From Vicinamibacterales bacterium (GTDB taxonomy: Bacteria; Acidobacteriota; Vicinamibacteria; Vicinamibacterales; UBA8438), in NCBI GenBank assembly GCA_958296065.1, contig CATQHX010000025.1:124001-188000 (forward strand): a DNA stretch of 64,000 bases, written 5' to 3'. The position numbers and the translations under genes were made by a program. Positions within the stretch are counted from its first letter, which is position 1, and each line of letters begins with the position of its first letter. The notes beneath the pieces were generated by a model. It was not told the origin of the DNA. It saw nothing but the letters and a program-made list of their open reading frames with translations, and searched no databases. This document shows, in pieces, positions 1 through 9,891 of this stretch.

Positions 1-1746
1 GTCTGGAGCATCGCCAACGAGCTCGGATTGCCTTGCCTGGTAGTGCTCAACCTGCTCGATCGCGAACGCGCGAGCTTCGAGCGCGCGCTCGAATCGGTGC
101 AGGGAAGCCTGGGCCGGGAAGTGGTACCGATCCAGCTTCCGATCGGTTCGGAACGGGACTTCCGGGGCGCGGTCGATCTCGTCGGCATGCAGGGCATGAC
201 CTTCCCGGTCGACGGCAGCGGAACGGTCGCGACGGGAGACGTTGCCGGGGAGCTGGCCGGCCCGGCGGAAACCGCCCGCGAGGCGCTGATCGAGATGGTC
301 GCGGAAGCCGACGAGGCGCTCATGGAGCGCTTCTTCGAGGAGGGCACCCTCACGCAGGACGAGATCGAGGGCGGGCTGCGCGCGGCGACCCGGAATCGGC
401 AGATGTTCCCCCTCGTCTGCACGTCGGCACAGGCCAACATCGGCGTCGGGCCTCTGCTGGACACGATCCGCGCCTGTCTCCCGGCTGCCGCCGATCATCC
501 GCTCCCTGCGACCGATCCCGAGAGCGGAGAGCCGCAGACCTACGACGCTGGAGACGGAGCTCCGGCTGCCGCGTTCGTCTGGAAGACCATCGCCGACCCC
601 TTCGCCGGGCGCATCACGATGTTCCGGGTCGCGGCGGGCACGCTCAAGGCCGATACCAGCGTGCACAACGTCACCCGCGACGACGGCGAGCGTTTCGGGA
701 CCTTGGCCATCATGCAGGGCAAGACGCAGCATCCGGTGCCGGAACTGAAGGCGGGCGATCTCGGGGCCGTCGCCAAGCTGAAGGAGACGCACACGAGCGA
801 TACGCTCGGCGAGAAGGGCAGCCCGATACGCTTCGCCCCCATCGCCTTCGCCGACCCGGTCCTGTCCTATGCCATCGAGCCGAAGAGCCGCGGCGACGAG
901 GAGAAGATCAGCGGCGCGCTGCAGCGCCTGCGAGAAGAAGACCCCACCATCCAGTACACCCGCGATCCCCAGACCAGACAACTCCTGCTCTCCGGCCAGG
1001 GGCAACTGCACATCGAGGTCACCGTCGCCAAGCTGAAGCGGCGGTTCGGGGTCGGGGTCAACCTGAAGCTGCCACGAATCCCTTACCGGGAGACGATCAT
1101 GGCCGCGACCGAAGCGCACGGCCGGCACAAGAAGCAGTCCGGCGGCCACGGACAGTTCGGCGATTGCAAGATCCGGGTCGAGCCGCTCCCGCGGGGAGAA
1201 GACTTCGCGTTCGTGGACGAGATCTTCGGCGGGTCCATCCCTCGGCAGTTCATTCCTGCCGTCGAGAAGGGAATTCAGGAGGCCCGTACGAAGGGCTACC
1301 TCGCCGGGTATCCGATGGTCGACTTCAAGGTGACGCTGCACGACGGGCAGTTCCACTCGGTCGACTCGAACGAGATGTCGTTCAAGATGGCTGGGCGCCT
1401 CGCCTTCCGCGACGCGATGGAACGCGCCAGACCGACGCTGCTCGAACCGGTCATGAACGTCGAGGTCTACGCGCCGGGCGACTTCGCGGGCGACCTCATG
1501 GGCGACCTGAACGGGCGGCGCGGCCGGATCGGCGGCATGGAGCCGCGCGGTGCGTCGACGATCATCAAGGCACAGGTACCGATGTCGGAGATGCTGACCT
1601 ACGAGCAGCAGTTGACCTCCGCCACCGGCGGCAGAGGGTCGTACCACATGGAATTCTCGCACTACGAGGAAGTGCCGGCGCACCTCCACGCCAAGATCGT
1701 GGCCGATTCGAAATCCGAAGCAGGGGATGCCACGGACGACGAATAG
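1..1746 (+). CDS. EF-G-like translational GTPase, 5' end cut by window
   Basis: The frame is open from base 1, so the gene starts outside the window; 581 residues are visible. They match EF-G from the G4 region of the GTPase domain through domains II to V, including a domain IV stretch like HSVDSNEMSF that parallels canonical EF-G. G1 to G3 are not visible. The G4 motif, NKxD in canonical EF-G, reads NLLD (bases 49-60), so the base-specifying lysine is missing. A canonical fusA lies at 19.4-21.5 kb, so this is a second, divergent paralogue of the EF-G2/FusA2 type. Its role is not known from sequence. The stop is 7 bp from the convergent rplQ stop. Confidence 0.85.
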   Translation, partial: VWSIANELGLPCLVVLNLLDRERASFERALESVQGSLGREVVPIQLPIGSERDFRGAVDLVGMQGMTFPVDGSGTVATGDVAGELAGPAETAREALIEMVAEADEALMERFFEEGTLTQDEIEGGLRAATRNRQMFPLVCTSAQANIGVGPLLDTIRACLPAAADHPLPATDPESGEPQTYDAGDGAPAAAFVWKTIADPFAGRITMFRVAAGTLKADTSVHNVTRDDGERFGTLAIMQGKTQHPVPELKAGDLGAVAKLKETHTSDTLGEKGSPIRFAPIAFADPVLSYAIEPKSRGDEEKISGALQRLREEDPTIQYTRDPQTRQLLLSGQGQLHIEVTVAKLKRRFGVGVNLKLPRIPYRETIMAATEAHGRHKKQSGGHGQFGDCKIRVEPLPRGEDFAFVDEIFGGSIPRQFIPAVEKGIQEARTKGYLAGYPMVDFKVTLHDGQFHSVDSNEMSFKMAGRLAFRDAMERARPTLLEPVMNVEVYAPGDFAGDLMGDLNGRRGRIGGMEPRGASTIIKAQVPMSEMLTYEQQLTSATGGRGSYHMEFSHYEEVPAHLHAKIVADSKSEAGDATDDE

Positions 1747-1753
1747 CGCGGTC

Positions 1754-2263
1754 CTAGCGCTTCTTCCCGCGGCGGAACATCCGGCTCAGGCGTCCGCCTG
1801 TCTGCTGGTCCTGCTGCTGGCGTTCGGGAGTCTCCTCCGGCTTGCGATCGCCCTTGGGCTTCTCCAGAGCGGGGTTGTACTCGCTGCCGATCAGCTCCAC
1901 CTGGGCCATCTCGGCGGCGTCGCCGCGCCGGAATCCAATCCGCAGCAGGCGCGTGTAGCCACCGGGACGGTCAGCGAAACGTGGCGCGATAGTATCGAAC
2001 AGCTTGGACGCCACTGCCCGATCCGCCAGATCGCGGCGCACCGACCGGCGCGCGTTCACCGCACGGATGGTGTCGTCTCCGTCGACGATCCCCCGCTTGG
2101 CAACGGTAATGAGGTGCTCGACGAACGGCCTGAGCTCCTTGGCCTTGGCGACCGTCGTGCTGATGCGCTCGTGACGCAGCAGGGCCTGCGCCTGATTGCG
2201 AAGCAAGGACAGACGATGCTCGGTAACTCGACCAAGCTTCCGGTGTGCAACGCGATGACGCAT
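1754..2263 (-). CDS. rplQ: 50S ribosomal protein L17
   Basis: L17 lies near the peptide exit tunnel of the large subunit. The N-terminus ([12 protein letters not shown]) and the following [15 protein letters not shown] segment are diagnostic. At 169 residues it is longer than the usual 120-130. The extra part is a hydrophilic tail rich in Lys, Glu and Gln that ends in RRGKKR. It is the last gene of the alpha operon, with its start 7 bp after the rpoA stop. Its stop faces the stop of the EF-G paralogue across 7 bp, leaving no room for a terminator. Confidence 0.97.
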   Translation of the reverse strand: MRHRVAHRKLGRVTEHRLSLLRNQAQALLRHERISTTVAKAKELRPFVEHLITVAKRGIVDGDDTIRAVNARRSVRRDLADRAVASKLFDTIAPRFADRPGGYTRLLRIGFRRGDAAEMAQVELIGSEYNPALEKPKGDRKPEETPERQQQDQQTGGRLSRMFRRGKKR

Positions 2264-2270
2264 GGCTCGC

Positions 2271-3263
2271 TCACTCCGCCTGCGCGGGCACGTTGTCCGC
2301 CGGCTGGTCCAGCCGCATCCCGAGGCTCAGCCCCATGTCGAGCAGGATTTCCTTGATCTCGTTCAGCGACTTCCGTCCAAAGTTCTTCGTCTGGAGCATC
2401 TCCGGCTCACTCTTCTGAACCAGCTCTCGAATAGTCCGGATGTTGGCGTTCTTCAGGCAATTGTAGGAACGCACGGACAGTTCCAGCTCTTCGACGCTCT
2501 TGTCGAGATGCTCGTTCATCACCGCGGACGGGGGCTCCGGCTCCGGTTCCTCCGCATCCTCGGTCTCCTCATCTATGTCGATGAAGATGTTCAGGTGATC
2601 CCGTACCAGCTTCGCGCCCAGTGACACGGCGTCGCGGGCGCTTATCGTCCCGTCCGTCCACACGTCGATCGTGAGCTTGTCGTAGTCGGTCGTCTGGCCG
2701 AGCCGAGCCGCCTCGACGAGGTAGTTCACCTTCTTGATCGGCGAGTGAACCGAATCGACCGGAATCCAGCCGATGCCCAGATCCTCGTCGAGGTTCTTGT
2801 CGGCGGACACGTAGCCCCGGCCGCGCTTGACGCGCATCTCCATGTTGAGGGCACCGCCCTCCGACACGGTCGCGATGTGGACATCGGGATCCAGGATCTC
2901 GATGTCCGCATCGGTCTGAATGTCGCCCGCTTTGATTTCACCCGGCGCATCGGACCGTATGGACACGGCCTTCACGCCGTCCACGTGCATCTTGATCGGC
3001 ACCTGCTTGAGATTGAGGATGATGTCGGTCGCATCCTCGACCACACCCTGAATCGGCGAGAACTCGTGCAGCACGCCGTCGATCTTGACCGCCGTGACCG
3101 CCGCGCCCTCAATCGAGGAGAGCAGGACGCGCCGCAGAGCGTTCCCGATGGTCGTGCCGAAACCCCGCTCGAACGGCTGCGCGTGAAAGCGTCCGTAGTG
3201 GTCCGTGATCGTCCCGCGGTCGTACTCCAGGACCTTCGGTCGCTGGAAGCCTTTCCACAACAT
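2271..3263 (-). CDS. rpoA: DNA-directed RNA polymerase subunit alpha
   Basis: 330 residues, the usual length. The N-terminal domain (dimerisation and beta/beta' assembly) carries the [19 protein letters not shown] signature near residue 37. An acidic linker rich in Glu and Pro leads to the C-terminal domain (about 250-320), whose [11 protein letters not shown] helix contacts UP elements and activators. The ATG at 3263 is chosen by family alignment. In-frame codons continue upstream to 3431 but would overlap the end of rpsD. Position rpsM-rpsK-rpsD-rpoA-rplQ is the classical alpha operon. Confidence 0.98.
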   Translation of the reverse strand: MLWKGFQRPKVLEYDRGTITDHYGRFHAQPFERGFGTTIGNALRRVLLSSIEGAAVTAVKIDGVLHEFSPIQGVVEDATDIILNLKQVPIKMHVDGVKAVSIRSDAPGEIKAGDIQTDADIEILDPDVHIATVSEGGALNMEMRVKRGRGYVSADKNLDEDLGIGWIPVDSVHSPIKKVNYLVEAARLGQTTDYDKLTIDVWTDGTISARDAVSLGAKLVRDHLNIFIDIDEETEDAEEPEPEPPSAVMNEHLDKSVEELELSVRSYNCLKNANIRTIRELVQKSEPEMLQTKNFGRKSLNEIKEILLDMGLSLGMRLDQPADNVPAQAE

Positions 3264-3316
3264 CGAGTTCAGTCCTTTCCGCGCAGTAACGCGGGTAATC
3301 GCTGCTCCGCCGCGCC

Positions 3317-3946
3317 CTACTTCGAATAGAGCTCGACTATCAACTGCTCCTGCACGGGCAGATTCAACTGCTCCCGGGTCGGCAGGACCGTCAACCGTCC
3401 CTCTTGCCCGTCGGCACCCAATTCCAGCCACTCCGGGATGCCGCGCCCCTTGACCTCTTCGCGGGCGTACGCGATCACGGAGTTGCTCGCGCTCTTTCCC
3501 TTCACGCTCACCCGATCGCCGACTCGCAGGGAATAAGAGGGAATGTCGGCCCGCCGGCCGTTCACGAGAAAGTGCCCATGACGCACCAACTGGCGAGCCT
3601 GGGGCCGCGAGGTGGCGAACCCGAGCCGGTAAATGACGTTGTCGAGTCGACTCTCGAGCAACTGCAACAACGTCTCGCCCGTGATCCCCTTGCGACGGTC
3701 AGCCTCGTGGAAATAACGGCGGAACTGCCGTTCGAGAACACCGTACATCCGCTTCACGCGCTGCTTCTCGCGCAGCTGCAGCCCGTAGCCCTGCAACTTG
3801 GCCTTCCGGCCCTTGCCGTGATGCCCGGGCGGCACGTTGCGTCGCTCCACCGCGCACTTCTCGGCGTAGCAGCGCTCACCCTTGAGAAACAGCTTCATGC
3901 CTTCCCGTCGGCACAAGCGGCAGACCGCACCAGCGTACCGTGCCAT
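3317..3946 (-). CDS. rpsD: 30S ribosomal protein S4, zinc-binding form
   Basis: S4 is a primary binder of the 5' domain of 16S rRNA and, in many bacteria, the translational repressor of the alpha operon. The 209 residues begin [16 protein letters not shown]. Cysteines at 9, 12, 26 and 31 form the zinc site of the C+ type of S4. The S4 RNA-binding domain follows from about residue 99 ([14 protein letters not shown]). It sits 35 bp after rpsK and 53 bp before rpoA. Confidence 0.97.
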   Translation of the reverse strand: MARYAGAVCRLCRREGMKLFLKGERCYAEKCAVERRNVPPGHHGKGRKAKLQGYGLQLREKQRVKRMYGVLERQFRRYFHEADRRKGITGETLLQLLESRLDNVIYRLGFATSRPQARQLVRHGHFLVNGRRADIPSYSLRVGDRVSVKGKSASNSVIAYAREEVKGRGIPEWLELGADGQEGRLTVLPTREQLNLPVQEQLIVELYSK

Positions 3947-3981
3947 GCTTCCAGATCCCCCCTACTCAGCCACTGCTGACG

Positions 3982-4422
3982 TCACACCCGCCGCTTCTTG
4001 GGCGGCCGACATCCGTTGTGCGGAATCGGCGTCACGTCGCGAATCGACTTGATGTCCAGGCCGACGGACGTCTGTAGTGCTCGTATCGCAGATTCGCGAC
4101 CCGCCCCCGGCCCCTTGACCCTGACCTCGACGGTGCGCACGCCAAATCCCTTGGCTGCGTGCCCCGCCGCCACCGCTGCCTGGGTAGCCGCGAACGGGGT
4201 GCCCTTCCGTGACCCCTTGAAGCCGATGCCGCCCGCGCTCGACCACGACAGCACGGCACCCGCACTGTCCGTCACGGTGATGATGGTGTTGTTGAACGAA
4301 GCCTGGATGTGCACCACCCCGTGATGGACGACCCGCTTCTCGCCACGCTTCTTGAACGCCTTCTTGCGGCGCTTCGGCCGACCCGCCGGTTGCTTTCCCG
4401 ATTCGCTGTCGCTCTTGGCCAT
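3982..4422 (-). CDS. rpsK: 30S ribosomal protein S11
   Basis: S11 is a platform protein of the small subunit near the mRNA exit. It has 146 residues. The conserved core begins at [20 protein letters not shown] and includes [13 protein letters not shown] and the C-terminal [12 protein letters not shown]. The first 30 residues are a lysine- and arginine-rich extension somewhat longer than usual. It lies between rpsM (99 bp upstream) and rpsD. Confidence 0.97.
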   Translation of the reverse strand: MAKSDSESGKQPAGRPKRRKKAFKKRGEKRVVHHGVVHIQASFNNTIITVTDSAGAVLSWSSAGGIGFKGSRKGTPFAATQAAVAAGHAAKGFGVRTVEVRVKGPGAGRESAIRALQTSVGLDIKSIRDVTPIPHNGCRPPKKRRV

Positions 4423-4521
4423 AATCGCGTCTTCGATGCTGTCCCGCTAAGCCCGACAATCGTCGCCTGCTGCGACTCCGATTGCCTCCCAACCGGCCTG
4501 TCTGGCAAGTCGGACCGTCTG

Positions 4522-4896
4522 TCAACTGGTCTTCTTCTTGGCGACGGCTCCGCGGCGCGGGCCCTTTCGGGTCCGGGCGTTCGTATTCGTCCGCTGGCCG
4601 CGCACCGGCAGATTGCGCCTGTGGCGGAGACCGCGATAGCACCCGATCTCAATCAGGCGCTTGATGTTCAGCGAAATTTCCTTCCGCAGGTCGCCCTCGA
4701 CCCGCCCGTAATCCTCGATAGCGCGGCCGATCTGCCGGACTTCCTCCTCCGTCAGATCCTTGACGCGCGTATCCGAATTCACGCCGGCCGCGCCCAGGAT
4801 TTCGACCGACCGGGCCGGCCCGATACCGAAGATATAGGTCAGTCCGACCTCAACCCGCTTCGCGCGCGGCAAATCAACGCCAGCGATGCGTGCCAT
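4522..4896 (-). CDS. rpsM: 30S ribosomal protein S13
   Basis: S13 is a head protein that contacts the P-site tRNA and forms bridge B1 with the large subunit. 124 residues, a normal length, starting [19 protein letters not shown]. The helix-two-turns-helix segment ([10 protein letters not shown]) and the basic C-terminal tail with [17 protein letters not shown] are present. It starts 6 bp downstream of the rpmJ stop. Confidence 0.97.
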   Translation of the reverse strand: MARIAGVDLPRAKRVEVGLTYIFGIGPARSVEILGAAGVNSDTRVKDLTEEEVRQIGRAIEDYGRVEGDLRKEISLNIKRLIEIGCYRGLRHRRNLPVRGQRTNTNARTRKGPRRGAVAKKKTS

Positions 4897-4902
4897 GAGC
4901 CG

Positions 4903-5016
4903 TTACCCCTGCCTCTGCTTGTGCTTCGGGTTGCTGCAGATAACGCGCACGACACCCCGTCGGCGCACTATCTTGCACTTGCTGCACATCCGTTTGACCG
5001 ACGCCCGCACTTTCAT
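4903..5016 (-). CDS. rpmJ: 50S ribosomal protein L36, zinc-binding form
   Basis: A 37-residue gene read directly from the sequence. The protein starts [17 protein letters not shown] and ends PKHKQRQG. Cys11, Cys14 and Cys27 with His32 form the C+ zinc knuckle. L36 sits near the base of the L7/L12 stalk. It lies between map and rpsM in the usual order. infA, which often separates map from rpmJ, is absent: only 42 bp lie between the L36 start and the map stop. Confidence 0.95.
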   Translation of the reverse strand: MKVRASVKRMCSKCKIVRRRGVVRVICSNPKHKQRQG

Positions 5017-5058
5017 AACGCTCTCTCCTGGTAGATCGGCCAAGCTTGACGATATCTC

Positions 5059-5871
5059 TCAGGCGCCGTCACCCAGCGCCCACGTCATCGCGGCTGCGCC
5101 GTCACCGGCAGCCCCCGCCTCTTGCCGCGGGCGGCTCAATACGAGCGGTCCGTCCGCGGTAACCGCCACGGAATGCTCGAAATGCGCGGCCAGACTCCCG
5201 TCACGCGTGACCGCGGTCCACCCGTCCCCAAGCACCTGCACGGCCGGCTTGCCCATGCTGACCATCGGTTCAATGGCCAGGACCATGCCTTCGACGAGCC
5301 GCGGCCCCTGGCCCGGCTCGCCGTAGTTGGGCACCTGCGGCTCCTCGTGGAGGCTCGTACCGATGCCGTGTCCGACGAACTCCCGCACCACGGAGTAGCC
5401 GTGTGCCTCGACGTGGCGCTGTACCGCGTGCCCGAGATCCGACACGTGCGCGCCCAGCCGAACCTGCGAGATCGAACGGGCAAGGGCCTGCTCGGTCACG
5501 TGCAACAGCATCTCCGCGGGCTCGCTGATCGTGCCGACCGGCAGAGTAACCGCCGCATCGCCGTAGTAGTCCTCCAGCACGACCCCCAGGTCGATCGACA
5601 CGATGTCACCCTCGCGGAGACGACGGCCCGAAGGAATCCCGTGGACCACTTCCTCATTCACCGACGTGCAGAGCGTGGCGGGGTACCCATGATATCCCTT
5701 GAACGCCGGAATCGCGCCTGCCGCTCGCACACGGTCTTCCGCAATCGCATCCAGCTCCTGCGTCGTCACACCCTCGCCCACGACCCCTTGCAACTCCCCC
5801 AGCACCTCGGCTACGAGCGCATTGGCTGTGCGCATCCGCCGAAGTTCCGCGGGACTCTTGCAGGAGATCAT
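5059..5871 (-). CDS. map: Type I methionine aminopeptidase
   Basis: Removes the initiator methionine from nascent proteins in the cytoplasm. 270 residues, slightly long because of an Ala/Gly-rich C-terminal tail. The pita-bread metal ligands are visible as Asp94 (SIDLG), Asp105 (YYGDAA), His168 (VGHGIG), Glu201 (AIEPM) and Glu232 (HFEHS). His77 and His175 are the substrate-site histidines. The start MISCKSPAELRRMR fits the family. It lies 19 bp after adk, in the spc operon order secY-adk-map-rpmJ. Confidence 0.97.
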   Translation of the reverse strand: MISCKSPAELRRMRTANALVAEVLGELQGVVGEGVTTQELDAIAEDRVRAAGAIPAFKGYHGYPATLCTSVNEEVVHGIPSGRRLREGDIVSIDLGVVLEDYYGDAAVTLPVGTISEPAEMLLHVTEQALARSISQVRLGAHVSDLGHAVQRHVEAHGYSVVREFVGHGIGTSLHEEPQVPNYGEPGQGPRLVEGMVLAIEPMVSMGKPAVQVLGDGWTAVTRDGSLAAHFEHSVAVTADGPLVLSRPRQEAGAAGDGAAAMTWALGDGA

Positions 5872-5890
5872 CTGACGCGCTCTCTCGGCT

Positions 5891-6553
5891 CTACGCGGTC
5901 CGTCGCACGACCGACCCTCCGTGGGCCGCGTCCGCCACCGCGGCGGCCACCTCGTCCTCGGTCAGGCCGCCGTCGACAGACCGGAACGTTGGACGCTCTC
6001 GGTAGTAGTCGATCAAGGGTGCCGTTCGCTGCCGATACACCGTCAGCCGCTCCCGCACCACCGATTCGCGATCATCCCGGCGCTGAACGAGCGCGCCGTT
6101 GCAGTCGGGGCATGCGACCGGAGGGAGACCTTCCTTGGCACCGACAATCGTCCCGCAACCCGTGCACACGCGGCGCTTGGACAGGCGGCGAATGACGTCC
6201 TCGTCGTCCACGGCAACGTCGATCACGACGAGCGGGTTCCGCCGGTCGAGCATCGCGTCGAGCGCCTCGGCCTGCGGAACCGTGCGCGGAAAACCATCCA
6301 GCACGAAGCCGGTCGCCGCGTCGGGTCGTTGCAGCCGGTTCCGCACGATCCCGATGACGATGTCGTCGCCGACAAGTTGCCCGGCGTCCATGATCGCCGC
6401 CGCGGCCCGACCCAGAGGGGTGTTCGCTTCCACCGCCTCGCGCAGGATATCGCCCGTAGCGATATGCGGCACGTGGAATCCGCGGGCGAGACGACGCGCC
6501 TGCGTGCCCTTCCCGGCCCCCGGCGGCCCCATCAGCATCAGATTCAACGCCAT
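5891..6553 (-). CDS. adk: Adenylate kinase, zinc-LID type
   Basis: Catalyses ATP + AMP to 2 ADP. 220 residues starting MALNLMLMGPPGAGKGT, with the P-loop at about residues 8-15. The LID domain carries a zinc ribbon, Cys-x2-Cys (CTGC) and later Cys-x2-Cys (CPDC). The ATG at 6553 is chosen by alignment. A second in-frame ATG lies at 6655, preceded by GAGGAG only 2 bp away; using it would add 34 residues with no family counterpart. Between secY and map. Confidence 0.96.
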   Translation of the reverse strand: MALNLMLMGPPGAGKGTQARRLARGFHVPHIATGDILREAVEANTPLGRAAAAIMDAGQLVGDDIVIGIVRNRLQRPDAATGFVLDGFPRTVPQAEALDAMLDRRNPLVVIDVAVDDEDVIRRLSKRRVCTGCGTIVGAKEGLPPVACPDCNGALVQRRDDRESVVRERLTVYRQRTAPLIDYYRERPTFRSVDGGLTEDEVAAAVADAAHGGSVVRRTA

Positions 6554-6737
6554 CGGCCTCTGAATGCTCCTGGGCACAAGCTCCGTGACATTCGAATGGC
6601 ACCGCCTCTCGTCAAGTGCGGCGCCGTCCTCCCCTCGTTCGCGAACGTCCAACATGTCTCCTCGGTACTTTGCGCAGGTGCGGCCTCCGCATCGCCCACC
6701 TCCCCCGCGCGACGTTCTACCATCGGTCCGGCGCTCC

Positions 6738-8122
<1,385 letters not shown>

Positions 8123-8126
<4 letters not shown>

Positions 8127-8620
8127 TCCGCCGCTTCCTTGGCCTTCGGCCCCACGCGTGGCGCCACTTCCGTGCGACCGCCCGCGGCCGCGATGCGTTC
8201 ACTCGCCCTTGCGCTGAACCCGTGCGCCGTCACGGACAGCGCCTTGGTCAACTCGCCGCGCGCGAGAACCTTGACCAGGCCAGTACGGCTGATCAGCCCC
8301 CTCTCGCGCAGCACCTCCGGGGAAACCTCGGCGTCCGCATCGAAATACGCCTCGAGCGTGTCGAGGTTGATCACCTCGTACGAGGTCCGGAACGGGTTGT
8401 GGAATCCGCGCTTCGGCAGGCGCCGGTGAATCGGCATCTGCCCGCCTTCGAAGCCGCGTTTACGGGAGTAACCCGACCGGGACTGCTGGCCCTTGTGCCC
8501 GCGACCGGCGGTCACCCCGGTTCCGCTTCCCTCCCCGCGGCCGACGCGTTTCCGATTGCGCCGCGCCCCCTTCGGGGGCTGCAGCGTGCTGAGGTCCATC
8601 GGTCGCTTCCCCGTCGCCAT
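8123..8620 (-). CDS. rplO: 50S ribosomal protein L15
   Basis: L15 is an assembly protein of the large subunit. 165 residues from the ATG at 8620, which has a GGAG eight bases upstream and lies 2 bp after the rpmD stop. A second ATG at 8599 ([18 protein letters not shown]) is nearer the usual N-terminus and also possible. The glycine-rich signature [20 protein letters not shown] and the [18 protein letters not shown] segment are clear. The stop overlaps the secY start by 3 bases. Confidence 0.95.
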
Positions 8621-8622
8621 CG

Positions 8623-8832
8623 TCAGTGCTCCGCCGTCGTCACCAAGTGTCGCACGGCCCGAATCATTCCTCGGATCGAGGGATTGTCGACCACGTCTAC
8701 CGTATGACCGATCCGGCGCAGGCCAAGACCCCGGACAATCCGTTGCTGGCGCTTCTCGTACCCGATCCAACTCTTGACGAGAGTGACGCGAACACGCTTC
8801 GCCTCGTGGTTCCGTTTGGCTGGTGGTCTCAT
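8623..8832 (-). CDS. rpmD: 50S ribosomal protein L30
   Basis: 69 residues starting [20 protein letters not shown]. The family signature follows: [20 protein letters not shown] and then a [13 protein letters not shown] segment. L30 stabilises 23S rRNA domain II. The N-terminal eight residues are an extra basic extension. It lies 32 bp after rpsE and 2 bp before rplO, the standard spc order L18-S5-L30-L15. Confidence 0.95.
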   Translation of the reverse strand: MRPPAKRNHEAKRVRVTLVKSWIGYEKRQQRIVRGLGLRRIGHTVDVVDNPSIRGMIRAVRHLVTTAEH

Positions 8833-8864
8833 TTCGTGGCTCCGCGCCGCGCATGCCGGCGCGT

Positions 8865-9377
8865 CTAGACGGAGAACTCCTCCAGTTCCCGCCCGCGCAG
8901 CCTCGCCACCTCGACCGGATCCTTGAGCCCCGCGAGGCCTGCGAACGTGGCGCGCACGACGTTCTGCGGATTGTCGGAGCCGAGGGACTTGGTCAGGATG
9001 TCGTGAATCCCGGCCAGTTCGACAACCGCCCGCACGGCGCCCCCGGCGATGATACCGGTTCCTTCCGGCGCTGGCTTCAACAGGACGCGCCCGGCCCCGA
9101 ATCGACCGAGGATCGGGTGTGGAATCGACGTAGCCTGCAACGGCACCCGGATCAGGGCCTTCTTGGCTGCCTCGATGCCCTTCTTGATGGCCGACGGGAC
9201 CTCCTTGGCCTTGCCGACCGCGAAGCCGCAGTGGCCTGCCCCGTCCCCGACGACCACCAGCGCACTGAAGCTGAGGTTCTTGCCACCCTTGACGACCTTG
9301 GTGACCCGGTTGATGGAAACGACCGCATCCTTCAGGTCGAGCACCGTCTGGTCGATCTTGGCTCGTGTTTCGCGCAT
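8865..9377 (-). CDS. rpsE: 30S ribosomal protein S5
   Basis: S5 is part of the decoding-fidelity and mRNA-entry region. 170 residues. The N-terminal double-stranded-RNA-binding-like domain contains [20 protein letters not shown] and [17 protein letters not shown]. The C-terminal domain contains [19 protein letters not shown]. The ATG at 9377 is separated from the rplR stop by 136 bp. That is unusually long for this operon and is occupied by the dispersed repeat at 9407-9513. Confidence 0.97.
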   Translation of the reverse strand: MRETRAKIDQTVLDLKDAVVSINRVTKVVKGGKNLSFSALVVVGDGAGHCGFAVGKAKEVPSAIKKGIEAAKKALIRVPLQATSIPHPILGRFGAGRVLLKPAPEGTGIIAGGAVRAVVELAGIHDILTKSLGSDNPQNVVRATFAGLAGLKDPVEVARLRGRELEEFSV

Positions 9378-9406
9378 CGTCTTCTGCGACCTCGCTACCC
9401 GGGCTT

Positions 9407-9513
9407 CCTAGCGCCCCGAAACGCCTCGCTGGCTCGGCGTTTCGGCCCATCCCGTCCTCACCGCAACCTTGCGCCCCGGATCTCCGCTTCGCTCCGTTCT
9501 GCGGCGCAAGCTC
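9407..9513 (-). repeat. Dispersed palindromic element, full copy A (107 bp)
   Basis: Read on the minus strand, this starts GAGCTTGCGCCGCAGAACG directly after the rplR stop and ends at CTAGG, 29 bp before the rpsE start. It contains two inverted repeats. The first pairs CTTGCGCC with GGCGCAAG. The second is a perfect 10-bp pair, CCGAAACGCC (9416-9425) and GGCGTTTCGG (9436-9445), with a 10-nt loop. The same 107-bp arrangement recurs inverted at 49673-49779, and the second half recurs at 22188-22229. No coding capacity is apparent. Confidence 0.85.
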
Positions 9514-9888
9514 CTAGAACTCCAGCCCGCCCTTGCGGGCCGCCTCGGCGACCGAACGCACCCGCCCGTGGTACAGGAAGCCGCCGCGGTCGAACACGAC
9601 GCGGGTCACGCCTTCCTTCAATGCCCGTTCCGCCACGATGGCTCCGACGATCCGGGCGCCTGCCATGTTCCCACCTTGCGCCCCGTTGTCGAACCGTCCC
9701 TTGACAGCCGGCTCGGTGCTCGATGCCGAGGCTATGGTACGCCCCGCGCGGTCATCAATCACCTGCGCCGAGATATGCGCCAGACTTCGGCTCACGGCGA
9801 GCCGCGGGCGCTCCGGCGTCCCGCTGACGCGTTGACGCTGGCGCAGCCGCACCCGCGTGCGGCGGTCTTTCTTCGTCTTGACTCTCAT
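9514..9888 (-). CDS. rplR: 50S ribosomal protein L18
   Basis: L18 binds 5S rRNA in the central protuberance. 124 residues starting MRVKTKKDRRTRVRLRQRQR. The RPRLAVSRSLAHISAQVIDD segment and the C-terminal FDRGGFLYHGRVRSVAEAAR are diagnostic. It begins 3 bp after rplF and ends directly at the dispersed repeat. Confidence 0.97.
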   Translation of the reverse strand: MRVKTKKDRRTRVRLRQRQRVSGTPERPRLAVSRSLAHISAQVIDDRAGRTIASASSTEPAVKGRFDNGAQGGNMAGARIVGAIVAERALKEGVTRVVFDRGGFLYHGRVRSVAEAARKGGLEF

Positions 9889-9891
9889 TGC

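Noticed and set aside
6554-6655. N-terminal extension of adenylate kinase from the ATG at 6655
   Set aside because: The GAGGAG site is only 2 bp from the ATG, and the 34 extra residues precede a perfect family N-terminus. A short upstream reading frame cannot be excluded.
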